Shown here one piece after another: positions 26,300 to 36,903 of a stretch of DNA of 64,000 nt. Source of the stretch: Herbidospora daliensis (lineage in GTDB: Bacteria > Actinomycetota > Actinomycetes > Streptosporangiales > Streptosporangiaceae). The stretch lies in the NCBI RefSeq assembly GCF_001570585.1, contig NZ_BBXF01000004.1:434001-498000 (forward strand), read 5' to 3'. A model generated the notes under the pieces. That model saw only the letters and a program-made list of their open reading frames with translations. It ran no database searches and was not told where the DNA came from. Positions within the stretch are counted from its first letter, which is position 1, and each line of letters opens with the position of its first letter. Position numbers and translations under genes: made by a program.

Positions 26300-28968
26300 T
26301 ACGCCGAGGCCGTCAGGCTGGTTCGGATCAGGGAGCTGACGCCCTGCGCCGCCATCGGGCGGCCCACCAGGTAGCCCTGCCCGCGGCTGCAGCCCATCTC
26401 GCGCAGCAGGTCGAGCTGCTCGGGGCGTTCGATGCCCTCGGCGACCACGATCAGGCCGAGGTCGTGGCCCAGCCGGACGATCGTGCGGGTCAGCAGGCTG
26501 AGGGTCTCGTCGCGGCCGAGGCCGCTGACGAAGGAGGGGTCGATCTTGATGATGTCGACCGGGAGCTGGCGGAGCAGGGCCAGGGAGGCGTAGCCGGTGC
26601 CGAAGTCGTCGATCGCCAGCCGCACGCCGAGCGCGCGGAGGTCGGAGAGCTTGCCGATGGTGTCTTCGGCGTCTTCGACGAGCATCTCCTCGATCACTTC
26701 GAGGGTGAGGGCGCTCGGCGGCAAGCCGCTCTCCGACAGGGCCTCCGAGACCGTCTCGACGAAGCCGGCCGCCGTGATCTGGCGCTTCGACAGGTTGACC
26801 GACAGGCCGATGTCCCAGTTGGCGGCGCGCCATTCGGCGACCTCGCGGCACGCCTCGCGGAGTATCCACTCGCTCAGCGGCACGATCAGGCCGGTGTCCT
26901 CGGCCGTGCCGAGGAACTGCTCGGGCGGGGTGAAGACGCCGCTCCCCCGGCACCAGCGCACCAGCGCCTCGACGGCGGTGACGCGGGAGGTGGCCAGGTC
27001 GACCACGGGCTGGTATTCGATCGCGAACTGCTGGTCGAGCAGGGCGCGCTGGAGGTCGGCGGCGGTTTCGAGGCGGCGTACGGCCTCGGCGTGCATGTGG
27101 GCGGCGAAGACCTCGACGCGGCGGCCGCCCAGGCCCTTGGCCCGCGCCATCGCGACGTCGGCGTTGCGCAGCAGGTCGGCGGCCGAGGTGTCGTCTTCGG
27201 TGAAGGCCACCCCGACCGAGGCGGTCAGCGCGATGTCGCGGTCGGCGACCCGGAACGGCTCCTGGGAGACCGCCCTGACCAGGCGTTCGGCCAGGTCGAC
27301 GACCATCTGGGCGTCGGCTCCGGCCTCCAGCAGGACGGCGAACTCGTCGCCGCCCCAGCGGGCGAGCGTGTCGTCGGCCCGCAGGGCCTGGCGCAGCCGC
27401 CGGGCGGCCTGGCCGAGCAGGTAGTCGCCGCTCGCGTGGCCGACGGAGTCGTTGACGCCGGTGAAGCCGTCGAGGTCGAGGAAGATCACGGCGGTGCCGG
27501 CCGAGCGGGCGAGCACCTCGCGGGTGCGCTCCTCGAAGTAGGCCCGGTTGGGCAGGCCGGTCACGCCGTCGTGGAAGGTCAGGTGGGTGACCTGGTTGCG
27601 CAGCGCCACCTGGTCGGAGACGTCGCGGGTGGTCACCAGGATCAGGTCTTCGCGGCGGACGTCGCGGGTCGCCACCGACTCGGTGGGCCGCCAGGTGCCG
27701 TCGGCGGCGCGGACCCGGCAGGCCAGCCGGCAGGTGCCGTAGCGCTCGATGTTGCCGTCGTCTTCGGCGAGCTGGCGCAGCAGCGCCTGGATGACGGGCA
27801 CGTCCTCGGGGTGGACGTAGTCGACGATCGGCTGGCCGAGCAGGCTCGCGGGCGCGTAGCCGTAGGTGGTCTCGACCCCGTCGCTGATCTCCTGTACGAC
27901 CCCCTCGAGGTCGACCATCAGCACGACGTCGCCGGTGTTCTCGGCCAGTTGCCGCAGCTGCCGCTCGCTCACGACCATCTGCCGCCGCATGCCGTCGGCC
28001 GACAACATCACGATCAGCAGCCGGGCCAGCAGCACGGCCACCGCCGACACGGTGACGACCGGCATCAGCACGTCGCCGGTCGACCCGACGGCCTTCACGG
28101 CCACGACGACCACGGCCGCGAGCACGAGCGCGTAGGGGGCGACGGTGACCACCACGGGAGGCGTGGCGGCGTTGCGCTGATCCGAGGGCACCCGGCGGCG
28201 TCCGGCCTCCTCGATCCACGGAGCGATCGCGAGGGCGACGAATCCCAGGGGGGCGACCAGCCCGGCCGGGACGGCCGGGTCGACGCCGTTGAGGCGGGAG
28301 ACGGCCGTGGCCAGTTCGGCCACCGTGACCGCGAACAGCACCCCGAGCCCGGCCAGCCCGACCGAGCGGTTGGCCGCCCGCGAGACCGCCACGAACGGGG
28401 CCGCCGCGCAGGTCGCCAGCAGGCACAGCAGCGGCAGCGCGAGGGTCGTGTAGAAGGCGCCGGTCTCCTCGGCCTCGGCGAACATCGGCGCGAGCAGCAG
28501 CGCCCAGGTGATCGCGAAGAGGGAGGCGGCCGACAGGTAACCGTCGCCGATCTGGCGGAACAGGCCGCGGCTCTGCGGCGGCGGCAACGAGGTCAGCCAG
28601 CAGCCGATCATCATCAGCAGCGCGCCGACGAGCAGCATGAGGTCGGCGAAGGTGAGCACGAAGGCGGTGCCCTCGGCCACCGGCCGCACGCCGGTCCCGG
28701 CCAGCCAGGTGAGCGCGCCGCCGGCCAGCCAGCGCCAGCCCACGGCCTCGCGGCGGTCGCTCGCGCCGTCGCCGGCGCCGCGGTCGCCCGAAAGGATCCG
28801 GCCCGAGGCCACCACCAGGGAGACCGCCGCGAGCAGGCCCGTAACCAGGCCCGCCACCGCCGTCACCGCGGAGGCCGATCCGCCCGCTATCAGGGCAGCG
28901 GCGATGACCGCCGCGCCGAGCCCGGCAGCGGCGATGAGCGAGACCCTGGGGTCACGCGTGCCGTTCAC
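26299..28968 (-). CDS. Membrane-bound composite GGDEF-EAL c-di-GMP protein with PAS domain
   Basis: An 889-residue inner-membrane protein. It has about ten hydrophobic segments in the first ~350 residues, then a PAS domain (LAENTGDVVLMVDLEGVVQE) with PAC, GGDEF (intact ARWGGDEFAVLL, with an RADD I-site just before it) and EAL (EYQPVVDLAT, then TAVEALVRW and DDFGTGYASLALL). Both active-site signatures are intact, so synthesis and hydrolysis of c-di-GMP are both possible. From memory, Streptomyces carries CdgC, a similar protein, next to ilvB. The position here matches, but orthology is not proven. GTG start at 28968. It is coupled to the 205-aa gene downstream. Confidence 0.92.
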   Translation of the reverse strand: MNGTRDPRVSLIAAAGLGAAVIAAALIAGGSASAVTAVAGLVTGLLAAVSLVVASGRILSGDRGAGDGASDRREAVGWRWLAGGALTWLAGTGVRPVAEGTAFVLTFADLMLLVGALLMMIGCWLTSLPPPQSRGLFRQIGDGYLSAASLFAITWALLLAPMFAEAEETGAFYTTLALPLLCLLATCAAAPFVAVSRAANRSVGLAGLGVLFAVTVAELATAVSRLNGVDPAVPAGLVAPLGFVALAIAPWIEEAGRRRVPSDQRNAATPPVVVTVAPYALVLAAVVVVAVKAVGSTGDVLMPVVTVSAVAVLLARLLIVMLSADGMRRQMVVSERQLRQLAENTGDVVLMVDLEGVVQEISDGVETTYGYAPASLLGQPIVDYVHPEDVPVIQALLRQLAEDDGNIERYGTCRLACRVRAADGTWRPTESVATRDVRREDLILVTTRDVSDQVALRNQVTHLTFHDGVTGLPNRAYFEERTREVLARSAGTAVIFLDLDGFTGVNDSVGHASGDYLLGQAARRLRQALRADDTLARWGGDEFAVLLEAGADAQMVVDLAERLVRAVSQEPFRVADRDIALTASVGVAFTEDDTSAADLLRNADVAMARAKGLGGRRVEVFAAHMHAEAVRRLETAADLQRALLDQQFAIEYQPVVDLATSRVTAVEALVRWCRGSGVFTPPEQFLGTAEDTGLIVPLSEWILREACREVAEWRAANWDIGLSVNLSKRQITAAGFVETVSEALSESGLPPSALTLEVIEEMLVEDAEDTIGKLSDLRALGVRLAIDDFGTGYASLALLRQLPVDIIKIDPSFVSGLGRDETLSLLTRTIVRLGHDLGLIVVAEGIERPEQLDLLREMGCSRGQGYLVGRPMAAQGVSSLIRTSLTASA

Positions 28969-29118
28969 GCTCGTCGCCCTTTACTTCCGGTCACATCGTC
29001 AGTTTGCGCGCCGGTGCCGCCGCTGATGGAGACATCGGCCCAGTCGTCACCGATCTGATAAACAGGAATTCACGGTACGGACCCGAGGTCACGTCCTCGC
29101 TACGGTCCGGAACCAGAT

Positions 29119-30030
29119 TCAGTAGCCCCCGCTGATGATATTGGTCAGCGGACGGCCGTCGTGCAGCCTTCGCAGCTGTGCCTCGACATAGACGAGTGCG
29201 CGCCTGGTCGAGGCGGGAGTGCTGCCCGCGACGTGAGGGGTGATGAGCAGGTGGGGCGCCTTCCAGAGCGGATGGCCTTCGGGCAGCGGCTCGGGGTCGG
29301 TGACGTCGAGCGCCGCCCGCAGCCGGCCCGATTCGAGCTCGGCCAGCAGCGCGCCGGTGTCGACGACGGGTCCGCGGGCCGCGTTGACCAGCAGCGCGCC
29401 GTCCTTCATCCGGGCCAGGAACGCGGCGTCGACCATGCCCTTGGTGGCGGCGGTGGCCGGGACCAGCAGCACCACGACGTCGGCCCGGGGCAGCAGGCCG
29501 GGCAGTTCCGATTCGGCGTGGACGCCGTCGCGGGCGCTCCTGGCCACCCTGATCACGTCGACCTCGAACCCGGCCAGCCGCCGTTCGAGGGCGGCGCCGA
29601 TGGAGCCGTACCCGAGGATGAGGACCGTGGAGTCGGCCAGGACGCCCGTGTGCTGGTAGGCCCACCGGCCCTGTTCCTGGGCGCGCACGAAGGCCGGGAA
29701 CTCGCGCAGCGAGGCGATCATCGCGCCGACCGCCCACTCGGCGGTTCCGGCGTCGTGGACGCCCCTGGCGTTGCAGAGCGACACCCCATCGGGGACGTGG
29801 GGCAGGTAGGGTTCGACCCCGGCGGTAACCGTCTGGATGAGGCGCAAACGTGTCATCCGCGACAGCAACTCCGAGATGTCCGGCACCGGGATGAGCGGGG
29901 GGACCCACACCTCGACGTCCCCGGCCCCGGGCGGCTCGGGATGGTCGCGTCCGTCGAAGAGCGCGTATTCGACGTCGGCCAGGTCGGTCGGGACAGCGGA
30001 CTCGGCCTGCGGGGCCACCCAGATCTTCAC
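29119..30030 (-). CDS. D-isomer-specific 2-hydroxyacid dehydrogenase
   Basis: 303 residues. NAD-binding VLILGYGSIGAALERRLAG, catalytic Arg in LVNAARGPVVDTG, Glu in DVTDPEPLPEGHPLW and His in LLITPHVAGSTPAS are all present. It reduces a 2-oxo acid (glyoxylate/hydroxypyruvate type) or oxidises the D-hydroxyacid, and the substrate is unknown. GTG at 30030 (MKIWVAPQ) is chosen because homology begins there. The open frame to 30297 is antisense to the divergent gene. It is divergent from the sugar dehydrogenase, 40 bp apart. Confidence 0.93.
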   Translation of the reverse strand: MKIWVAPQAESAVPTDLADVEYALFDGRDHPEPPGAGDVEVWVPPLIPVPDISELLSRMTRLRLIQTVTAGVEPYLPHVPDGVSLCNARGVHDAGTAEWAVGAMIASLREFPAFVRAQEQGRWAYQHTGVLADSTVLILGYGSIGAALERRLAGFEVDVIRVARSARDGVHAESELPGLLPRADVVVLLVPATAATKGMVDAAFLARMKDGALLVNAARGPVVDTGALLAELESGRLRAALDVTDPEPLPEGHPLWKAPHLLITPHVAGSTPASTRRALVYVEAQLRRLHDGRPLTNIISGGY

Positions 30031-30070
30031 AGGGGACAACCCTAATGACCGGTATGGAAGGGTGTAACTG

Positions 30071-31192
<1,122 letters not shown>

Positions 31193-31198
31193 CAGGCG

Positions 31199-33148
31199 TT
31201 AGTCGGCTTCGGGGCAGACGGTCTCGGCGCGCGGCTTGTAGACCGTCTTCCAGTCCTCGGGGGGCTCCACGGTGCCGTCGAGACGCACCCGCTCACGGGT
31301 CGTCACGATCGTGAACCCGGCGCTGCCCGCCACGGGCACGCAGCCGGCCGCGGGGCCCTGGGTCGGCAACATGGAGGTGAACCGGGTGCGCTCGCTCTGA
31401 GTGATCTTGACGTCGAAGGTCTTGGTCCCCCACAACGACACCACCATCTCGGTGTCGGAGGCGGACGCCTGGATGAGCACCCCGTAGTCGGTGTTGTTGC
31501 GCCAGACCAGGTCGGGTCCCGGGTAGGAGACGGCCACCTCGAGCCCGGCGGGATAGGGCGGCAGGAACGACTGGTGCGCCACCGCCTCGACGATCTCCAG
31601 GCCGCTGAGGAGGGCCGCGTTGTAGAGGACGGTCCCGGCGACCGAGACCCCGGGCACGTCGCGGCCCTGTTCGCCGCGGATGTCGACCTCCTCGGCGGGC
31701 CCGGCGTATCCGGGGCGGCCCTCGCGGAGCCCGGTCGCCTGGTTGAGCGAGAACGTCTCGCCGGGGCGGATGATCAGGCCGTTGACGCGCCGCGCGGTCT
31801 CCTTGATGTTGGTCACCCGGGGCTGGCAGCAGCTGTACCGCATGTCGACCCTGGTCAGCTGCTGTTCGATGCCGATCGCCGCGGCTTCCTTGTCGTCGAG
31901 GCCGGGCTTGAGCAGGGTCATCGGCACGGTCACCGTACGCTCGCCCTGGCGGCCGAGGACGGCGATGATCTGGGCGCCCAGCTTGGAGGTGTCGATCCCG
32001 ATGCCCGGCTTCCCCGGCACCAGTTCCGGCCGTCCGTCGTCGATGACGAAGGTCGCGTCGCGGGGCGACTCGCCGGCGGGCACGAACCGCATGCCCCGCG
32101 TCGCCACGGCCGCGTCGAAGCGGGCCTCCAGCCCGCCGGTGTCGCCGGGCACGAAGCTCAGCGCCGCCGCGATGTCGACCGGCGCGAGCTCCATCGAGGT
32201 GCCGCCGTACGTCAGCGTGACCGGCGCCGCGACCGCCCTGCGCGCCCAGGCCACCGCCCGGTTCACGCCCTCGCGGGTGGCGCGGGGATCGGCCTCGACG
32301 GGCTTCACGTCGACGATGATGTCGGGCTTCAGGTAGGCGTCGCGCACCGCCTCGACGACGCGCGGCACGTCGAGCGCGGTGCCCTTCTTGGGGTAGACCG
32401 GCTCGGGCCGCAGGCCGTCGAAGGTGACGTCGCCCTCGACCATCGCCTGCTCCATGGCCCGCGCCACCTGCGTCGAGACCACCTCGCCGAGCCGCCCGCT
32501 GTCGACCCGGACGACCGGGACGACCTCGCGCCCGCCGGTCATCGACCGCCAGATGTCGACCGGGCTGGGGAAGCCGATGGGCAGGGCCCGCACGGTGGCC
32601 GGGATGTCGATCGACAACCCGCTGCGCTCGGGGCTGATGCGCTCGCTCGTGGTGCCGTGGCGTACGACGATGGCGTTGGTCGCCGCGCTGACCAGCCCGG
32701 TCTTCAGCCGGTTGCTCGCTTCCTGGGCGTTCATGCCGCCCACGTCGACGCCGAGCACGGTCGTGCCCGGGTAGACGTTGCCGGCCATCAGGAAGGCGGG
32801 CACGGCGTAGAGGAAGACCAGCAGCCCGCCCACGACGAGCAGGGCCGACCGCACCCAGCGGAACCCGGGCCCGTCTTCCTCGGGCAGGTCCTCGACCTCG
32901 GCGGGCAGCGGCGCGATGGTGACCTTGCGCGGCGCGGCGACGGGCCAGACCTCGACCTTGGCCGGGGGCGGTAACGACGTCTCGGGGGGCGGCGACTTCA
33001 CGAGGGGGGCGCTGCCGAAGATGTCGGACGTCACGCCCGGGGGCAGCGTGCCGCCCGCGCGAACCGGGTGTTTACGTGCGGAGACCGCCTCAGAGTCCGT
33101 CCCGAACGGATCCGTAGGCGGGTCGATGGACGCTTCGGCGTTCCGCAC
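31199..33148 (-). CDS. VanW family protein with peptidoglycan-binding-like repeats
   Basis: A 649-residue bitopic membrane protein: cytoplasmic Pro-rich N-terminus of about 80 residues, one membrane helix (SALLVVGGLLVFLYAVPAFL), extracytoplasmic PG_binding_4 (YoaR-like) domains in the middle (VLGVDVGGMNAQEASNRLKT, and further copies around residues 210-400), then a VanW domain at the C-terminal third (VTNIKETARRVNGLIIRPGE, TGLREGRPGYAGPAEEV). VanW proteins occur in glycopeptide-resistance clusters but are widespread, and their role is unresolved. GTG start with GGAG 8 nt upstream. The 440-bp region upstream holds only repeat copy B, the gatB terminator and promoter-like sequence. Confidence 0.9.
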   Translation of the reverse strand: MRNAEASIDPPTDPFGTDSEAVSARKHPVRAGGTLPPGVTSDIFGSAPLVKSPPPETSLPPPAKVEVWPVAAPRKVTIAPLPAEVEDLPEEDGPGFRWVRSALLVVGGLLVFLYAVPAFLMAGNVYPGTTVLGVDVGGMNAQEASNRLKTGLVSAATNAIVVRHGTTSERISPERSGLSIDIPATVRALPIGFPSPVDIWRSMTGGREVVPVVRVDSGRLGEVVSTQVARAMEQAMVEGDVTFDGLRPEPVYPKKGTALDVPRVVEAVRDAYLKPDIIVDVKPVEADPRATREGVNRAVAWARRAVAAPVTLTYGGTSMELAPVDIAAALSFVPGDTGGLEARFDAAVATRGMRFVPAGESPRDATFVIDDGRPELVPGKPGIGIDTSKLGAQIIAVLGRQGERTVTVPMTLLKPGLDDKEAAAIGIEQQLTRVDMRYSCCQPRVTNIKETARRVNGLIIRPGETFSLNQATGLREGRPGYAGPAEEVDIRGEQGRDVPGVSVAGTVLYNAALLSGLEIVEAVAHQSFLPPYPAGLEVAVSYPGPDLVWRNNTDYGVLIQASASDTEMVVSLWGTKTFDVKITQSERTRFTSMLPTQGPAAGCVPVAGSAGFTIVTTRERVRLDGTVEPPEDWKTVYKPRAETVCPEAD

Positions 33149-33455
33149 GCCTTGCTCTCCTCCGGCTCAGGGGAAACTCCCTTCAGTTAACCCTAAAGCA
33201 CCCTCTTCTGGATATGTCGCGAAAACATGAGGTTCACCCTGTCAGGAGTCATGTCAAGCGACGGTGGAACGTGGTTCTGGGGCGAGACGTCGGACTTCTT
33301 ATAACAGAGCCAGGTGACGGCCGGCCGGAACTGTCAGGGATCTGTCATGACACATTCGCCGCTGGACGCGGTGCGGATGAAACAGATCAGGGATTTGTGG
33401 TGGCTAATTCCGGCGCTATGTCACATGGCGGCGGTTGGAACGTGTGTCAAACGCC

Positions 33456-33552
33456 CGTTGCGGCGGGACGCGGGAGCGGGGGCGGGCGCCAAGCGCGGCG
33501 GGACGCGGGGGCGGCGGGCGGGGCCGGGGTGGGCGGAGCCGTAACGGAAGAA
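33456..33552 (+). repeat. Intergenic repeat copy B (GGCGGAGCCGTAACGGA family)
   Basis: The core GGCGGAGCCGTAACGGA is at 33532-33548. The last 43 bp (33510-33552) are identical to copy A at 2653-2695. The outer block is more diverged (GGGGGCGGGCGCC). It sits just beyond the gatB terminator and upstream of the VanW gene. Confidence 0.78.
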
Positions 33553-33584
33553 AATGCCCGGACCCTGAACGGGCCCGGGCATTT
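33552..33584 (-). terminator. Terminator of the gatCAB operon
   Basis: Perfect 10-bp stem (33552-33561 with 33575-33584), 13-nt loop with further pairing, ending in UUU on the minus strand, 4 bp past the gatB stop. Confidence 0.85.
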
Positions 33585-33588
33585 CGAA

Positions 33589-35094
33589 CTATTCGCTGAC
33601 GCCGAGCTTCTCGAGGATGAGGGCGCGGGCGCGGCCGGCGTCGGCCTTGCCCCGGCTGGCCTTCATGACCCCGCCCACGAGCGCGCCGACGGCGGCGATC
33701 TTGCCGTTGCGGATCTTGTCGGCGGCGTCGGCGTTGTCGGCGATCACCTGGTCGATGATGGCCGACAGCTCGCCCTCGTCGTTGACGATCTTCAGGCCGC
33801 GGGCCTCGACGACCTCGTCGGGCGAACCCTCGCCCGCGAGCACGCCTTCGAGCACCTGGCGGGCCAGCTTGTCGTTCAGCGCGCCCGACTTCACCAGCTC
33901 GGTCACCCGCGCGATCTGCGCCGGGGTGATCGGCAGCTCGGCCAGCGCGACGCCGTTCTCGTTGGCGCGGCGGGCCAGCTCGCCCATCCACCACTTGCGC
34001 GCGTCGGCCGCCGGGGCGCCCGCCTCGACGGTCGCCTCGACCAGCCCGAACGCGTCGGCGTTGTGCATCGCGGCCATGTCGAGGTCGCTGACGCCCCACT
34101 CGGCCTGCAGCCGCGCGCGCCGCACCGACGGCAGCTCGGGCAGCTCGGCCTTCAGCTGCGCCACCCATGCGGTGTCGGGCGCGATCGGGACCAGGTCGGG
34201 CTCGGGGAAGTAGCGGTAGTCCTGCGCCTCCTCCTTGGAGCGGCCCGAGGTGGTCAGCCCGGTGTCCTCGTGGAAGTGGCGGGTCTCCTGGATGATCCGG
34301 CCGCCCTCGGCCAGGATCGCGGCCTGCCGCTCGATCTCGCCGCGGACCGACCGCTCGACGCTCCGGAAGGAGTTGACGTTCTTGGTCTCGGTCCGGGTGC
34401 CCCACTCGCTCGACCCGCGCGGCATCAGCGAGACGTTTACGTCGCAGCGCATCGACCCCTGGTCCATGCGCACGTCGGAGACCCCGAGGGAGCGCATGAC
34501 CTCGCGCAGCTCGGTGGCGTAGGCGCGGGCGACCTCGGGCGCGAGCCGGTCGGTGCCCTCGATCGGCTTGGTGACGATCTCGACCAGCGGGATGCCCGCC
34601 CGGTTGTAGTCGACGATCGAGTGGTCGGCCCCCTGGATCCGGCCGGTCGCCCCACCGACGTGGGTCGACTTGCCGGTGTCCTCTTCGAGGTGGACCCGCT
34701 CGATCTCGATCCGGACCGTCTTGCCCTCGACGGTGATGTCGAGGTAGCCGTCGAAGCAGAGCGGCTCGTCGTACTGGCTGATCTGGTAGTTCTTCGGCAT
34801 GTCCGGATAGAAGTAGTTCTTCCGGGCGAACCTGCACCACTCGGCGATCGAGCAGTTGAGAGCCAGGCCGATGCGGATCGTCGACTCGATCGCGGCCGCA
34901 TTGGCGACCGGGAGCGCACCGGGGAAGGCCAGGCAGGTCGGGCAGACGTGGGTGTTCGGCGGGGCGCCGAAGGTGGTCGGGCAGCCGCAGAACATCTTCG
35001 AGTTGGTGCCGAGTTCGACGTGGGTCTCCAGGCCGAGCACCGGCTCGAACCTCTCCAACGCCTCGTCGTACGGCATGAGCGTAGGAGTGCTCAT
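33589..35094 (-). CDS. gatB: Asp/Glu-tRNA amidotransferase subunit B
   Basis: The 501-residue kinase/tRNA-recognition subunit of GatCAB, which converts Glu-tRNA-Gln (and Asp-tRNA-Asn) to the amide. Signature [15 protein letters not shown], zinc-type Cys cluster ([21 protein letters not shown]), [18 protein letters not shown], and a C-terminal YqeY-like helical domain. The ATG at 35094 overlaps the stop of the preceding TOPRIM-like gene (ATGA), so gatB translation is coupled to the foreign-looking module rather than directly to gatA. Confidence 0.97.
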   Translation of the reverse strand: MSTPTLMPYDEALERFEPVLGLETHVELGTNSKMFCGCPTTFGAPPNTHVCPTCLAFPGALPVANAAAIESTIRIGLALNCSIAEWCRFARKNYFYPDMPKNYQISQYDEPLCFDGYLDITVEGKTVRIEIERVHLEEDTGKSTHVGGATGRIQGADHSIVDYNRAGIPLVEIVTKPIEGTDRLAPEVARAYATELREVMRSLGVSDVRMDQGSMRCDVNVSLMPRGSSEWGTRTETKNVNSFRSVERSVRGEIERQAAILAEGGRIIQETRHFHEDTGLTTSGRSKEEAQDYRYFPEPDLVPIAPDTAWVAQLKAELPELPSVRRARLQAEWGVSDLDMAAMHNADAFGLVEATVEAGAPAADARKWWMGELARRANENGVALAELPITPAQIARVTELVKSGALNDKLARQVLEGVLAGEGSPDEVVEARGLKIVNDEGELSAIIDQVIADNADAADKIRNGKIAAVGALVGGVMKASRGKADAGRARALILEKLGVSE

Positions 35095-35678
35095 AGGTAA
35101 CCGAGTCCCTTCAACACAGTGTTCGTCCGCGTGACCCAGTCCTTGTAGGCGGGAACCTGGGCCAGCGTGTCGAGATCGATGGTCTGTCCGATTCGTTTTG
35201 CGTAGTCTGCGGCGTCGCCCTTGCGGGGGATGACGTCGTCGAGCACCTTCTTCGGGTCGCCGACGCCCTCGACGTCTCTCGGCCGCGCCGGAAGGACATC
35301 GAGATTCGCCCCTCGCACGTCGGCCCACGCCCGGCGATCGGCCAGCATCCAGGCTTCCGTCTCCTTGACGGGGACCAGGCCGATCACCGGTGCCCGTAAC
35401 CGGCAGGCGCCGATGACCTGCTCGGCCTTGTGCCGTTCCTTCAAGTCGTTGTGTACGAACAACACGTGGCAGTCGCCGGATAGTTCGGCCAGAGCTTCGG
35501 CGACGCTGGTGTGATCGCGGATGGTGCGGCACGAGCCGATCTGGGTCGGTTCGACGTCGACCACGCTGGTGGCCGATTCCAGCGTGAGTTCGCGAAGCTG
35601 GCGGTAGATGACCGCGCCGAGGAAATCTTCGTCCTCGCGGCCCTCCGCGACCAGACCGGGCACCAGCGGGCGAGCCAT
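35091..35678 (-). CDS. TOPRIM-like DUF4276 family protein, partner of the AAA ATPase
   Basis: 195 residues. Features fit the OLD/DUF4276 TOPRIM-like group: [11 protein letters not shown] (residues 10-20, acidic EGxxD start of the fold), [11 protein letters not shown] (D78), the diagnostic ETEAWMLAD (106-114) and [10 protein letters not shown] (141-150). Such proteins are putative metal-dependent nucleases paired with ABC/AAA-type ATPases in phage-defence or abortive-infection modules. The ATG at 35678 overlaps the ATPase stop (ATGA) and its stop overlaps gatB's start. Activity and family name are inference from motifs. It lies inside the gatCAB operon. Confidence 0.78.
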   Translation of the reverse strand: MARPLVPGLVAEGREDEDFLGAVIYRQLRELTLESATSVVDVEPTQIGSCRTIRDHTSVAEALAELSGDCHVLFVHNDLKERHKAEQVIGACRLRAPVIGLVPVKETEAWMLADRRAWADVRGANLDVLPARPRDVEGVGDPKKVLDDVIPRKGDAADYAKRIGQTIDLDTLAQVPAYKDWVTRTNTVLKGLGYL

Positions 35679-36871
35679 CAGACCGTTCCGACGGTGCTCA
35701 AGAAGGCCCGGACCTGACGCGGCGAGACGAAGGTGCCCGGCTCGCCCTCGTCACGGACGGGCTTGGCAACCGTGACCCGGGAGACGCGGTCGTTCTCAGG
35801 GTCGACGCGCACAGCCGTGTTCAGGAAGATCAACGATTCACGGCGCAGCCGGTAGAGCTCCGAGACGACCACCGGCGAGTGGGTGGTCATGATGACCTGC
35901 CGAAGCGGCTGATTCGCCCAGCCGGGGCTGTTGAAATCGGTGACCTTACGCTCGATCCGGCGCAACAACTCAGCGAGACGGCTGGGGTGGAGACCGTTCT
36001 CGATCTCCTCGATCAAGATCACACCAGGATGATCGGGATCGTGGAGCGCGGCGAGCAGTCCGAGTATGCGGAGCGTCCCGTCAGAGAGAAGCCTGCTGGA
36101 CACCCTTCCCTCGCCGTCGACGAGGACATCGAAAAGCCATTCTCCCCGCCGCTCATCCAGATAGGGCTCGATTCCGACCACGTCAGGGGTCAACGCCAGA
36201 AAGTCGTTGACCAGATCGTCGAAAGCGCTCGTCGAGTGGAGTCGCCCCAGAACGGCCGCCAGGTTCCTGCCGTCGGAGTCGACCGCACCCAGGTCGGCCC
36301 CGTCTGCCGCCGCCCGCATTCGGCCGGGATCGGGTTGATAGAGGCGCCAGGTCTCGCGCGGCCGGTTCACGAGCGCGCTTATCAAATCCCAGTCGATCTT
36401 GGTCGCGCCCAGAATCCGCTCAGCGGATTCGGCAGCGAGATCGGCGATCCGCCGAGCGTCCGCGGGTAGATGATCAATGTGCCGAAGGCCCTCGTCCAAG
36501 GTGAGGAATGCCTCGCCTGCGCGCGCGACAGCGTTGAACCTGCCGTCGCCGAACGTGACGTTCTTCGACCTGGGCCCGCCGATGTAGGTCACGGCCAGCA
36601 GGTCGGCGTCGACGTGGGTCAACGACTCCGCCGCGACCTGGAAGTTCTCTACCGGCGATCCCTTGCTGACATGGTGGAAAAGTTCTGGCGAACGACCCCG
36701 GGACGACTCGGTCAGCGCTTTTCCCAGATTCAATCCCCGTAGAAAAGCCAGCGCGTCGAAGAAGTTCGACTTTCCGCTTGAGTTGGGGCCCACCAAGGCA
36801 AGAAGGGGCGGCACGTCCAGCTCGAAATCCAGGAACGACTTGAAGCCGTCGATCCGAATATGAGTGATCAT
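35678..36871 (-). CDS. OLD/SMC-like AAA ATPase (AAA_15/AAA_21)
   Basis: 397 residues beginning [20 protein letters not shown]. Walker A is GPNSSGKS (28-35). An ABC-signature-like [10 protein letters not shown] follows late in the protein, then Walker [14 protein letters not shown] (D-loop Asn-Gly-Leu-His) and the switch His in [14 protein letters not shown]. This is the RecF/OLD-type layout found in OLD, AbiL and PARIS-type ATPases. GGAGGG lies just ahead of the ATG at 36871. It starts 32 bp after gatA and overlaps the TOPRIM-like gene. Base composition here looks visibly less G/C-biased than in flanking gatA and gatB, hinting at acquisition. Confidence 0.88.
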   Translation of the reverse strand: MITHIRIDGFKSFLDFELDVPPLLALVGPNSSGKSNFFDALAFLRGLNLGKALTESSRGRSPELFHHVSKGSPVENFQVAAESLTHVDADLLAVTYIGGPRSKNVTFGDGRFNAVARAGEAFLTLDEGLRHIDHLPADARRIADLAAESAERILGATKIDWDLISALVNRPRETWRLYQPDPGRMRAAADGADLGAVDSDGRNLAAVLGRLHSTSAFDDLVNDFLALTPDVVGIEPYLDERRGEWLFDVLVDGEGRVSSRLLSDGTLRILGLLAALHDPDHPGVILIEEIENGLHPSRLAELLRRIERKVTDFNSPGWANQPLRQVIMTTHSPVVVSELYRLRRESLIFLNTAVRVDPENDRVSRVTVAKPVRDEGEPGTFVSPRQVRAFLSTVGTV

Positions 36872-36903
36872 GCCGCCCTCCTTCCCTGTTTCTCCAGGGC
36901 CGT

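Noticed and set aside
26464-29058. Very long plus-strand open frame opposite the GGDEF-EAL gene (and similar ones at 33214-35100 and 54569-56656)
   Set aside because: High third-position G/C removes stop codons from the opposite strand. The predicted products are Arg/Gly/Asp/His-rich without domains, while the other strand encodes recognisable proteins.
33149-33455. Riboswitch (for example c-di-AMP type) ahead of the VanW gene
   Set aside because: The leader is long enough, but I could not match the conserved cores of known riboswitches, and no terminator or anti-Shine-Dalgarno pairing was evident.
35091-35678. Calling the ATPase/TOPRIM pair a PARIS system outright
   Set aside because: PARIS AriB is a DUF4435 protein. 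The motifs here ([15 protein letters not shown]) fit DUF4276 better, so only the broader ATPase-TOPRIM class is claimed.
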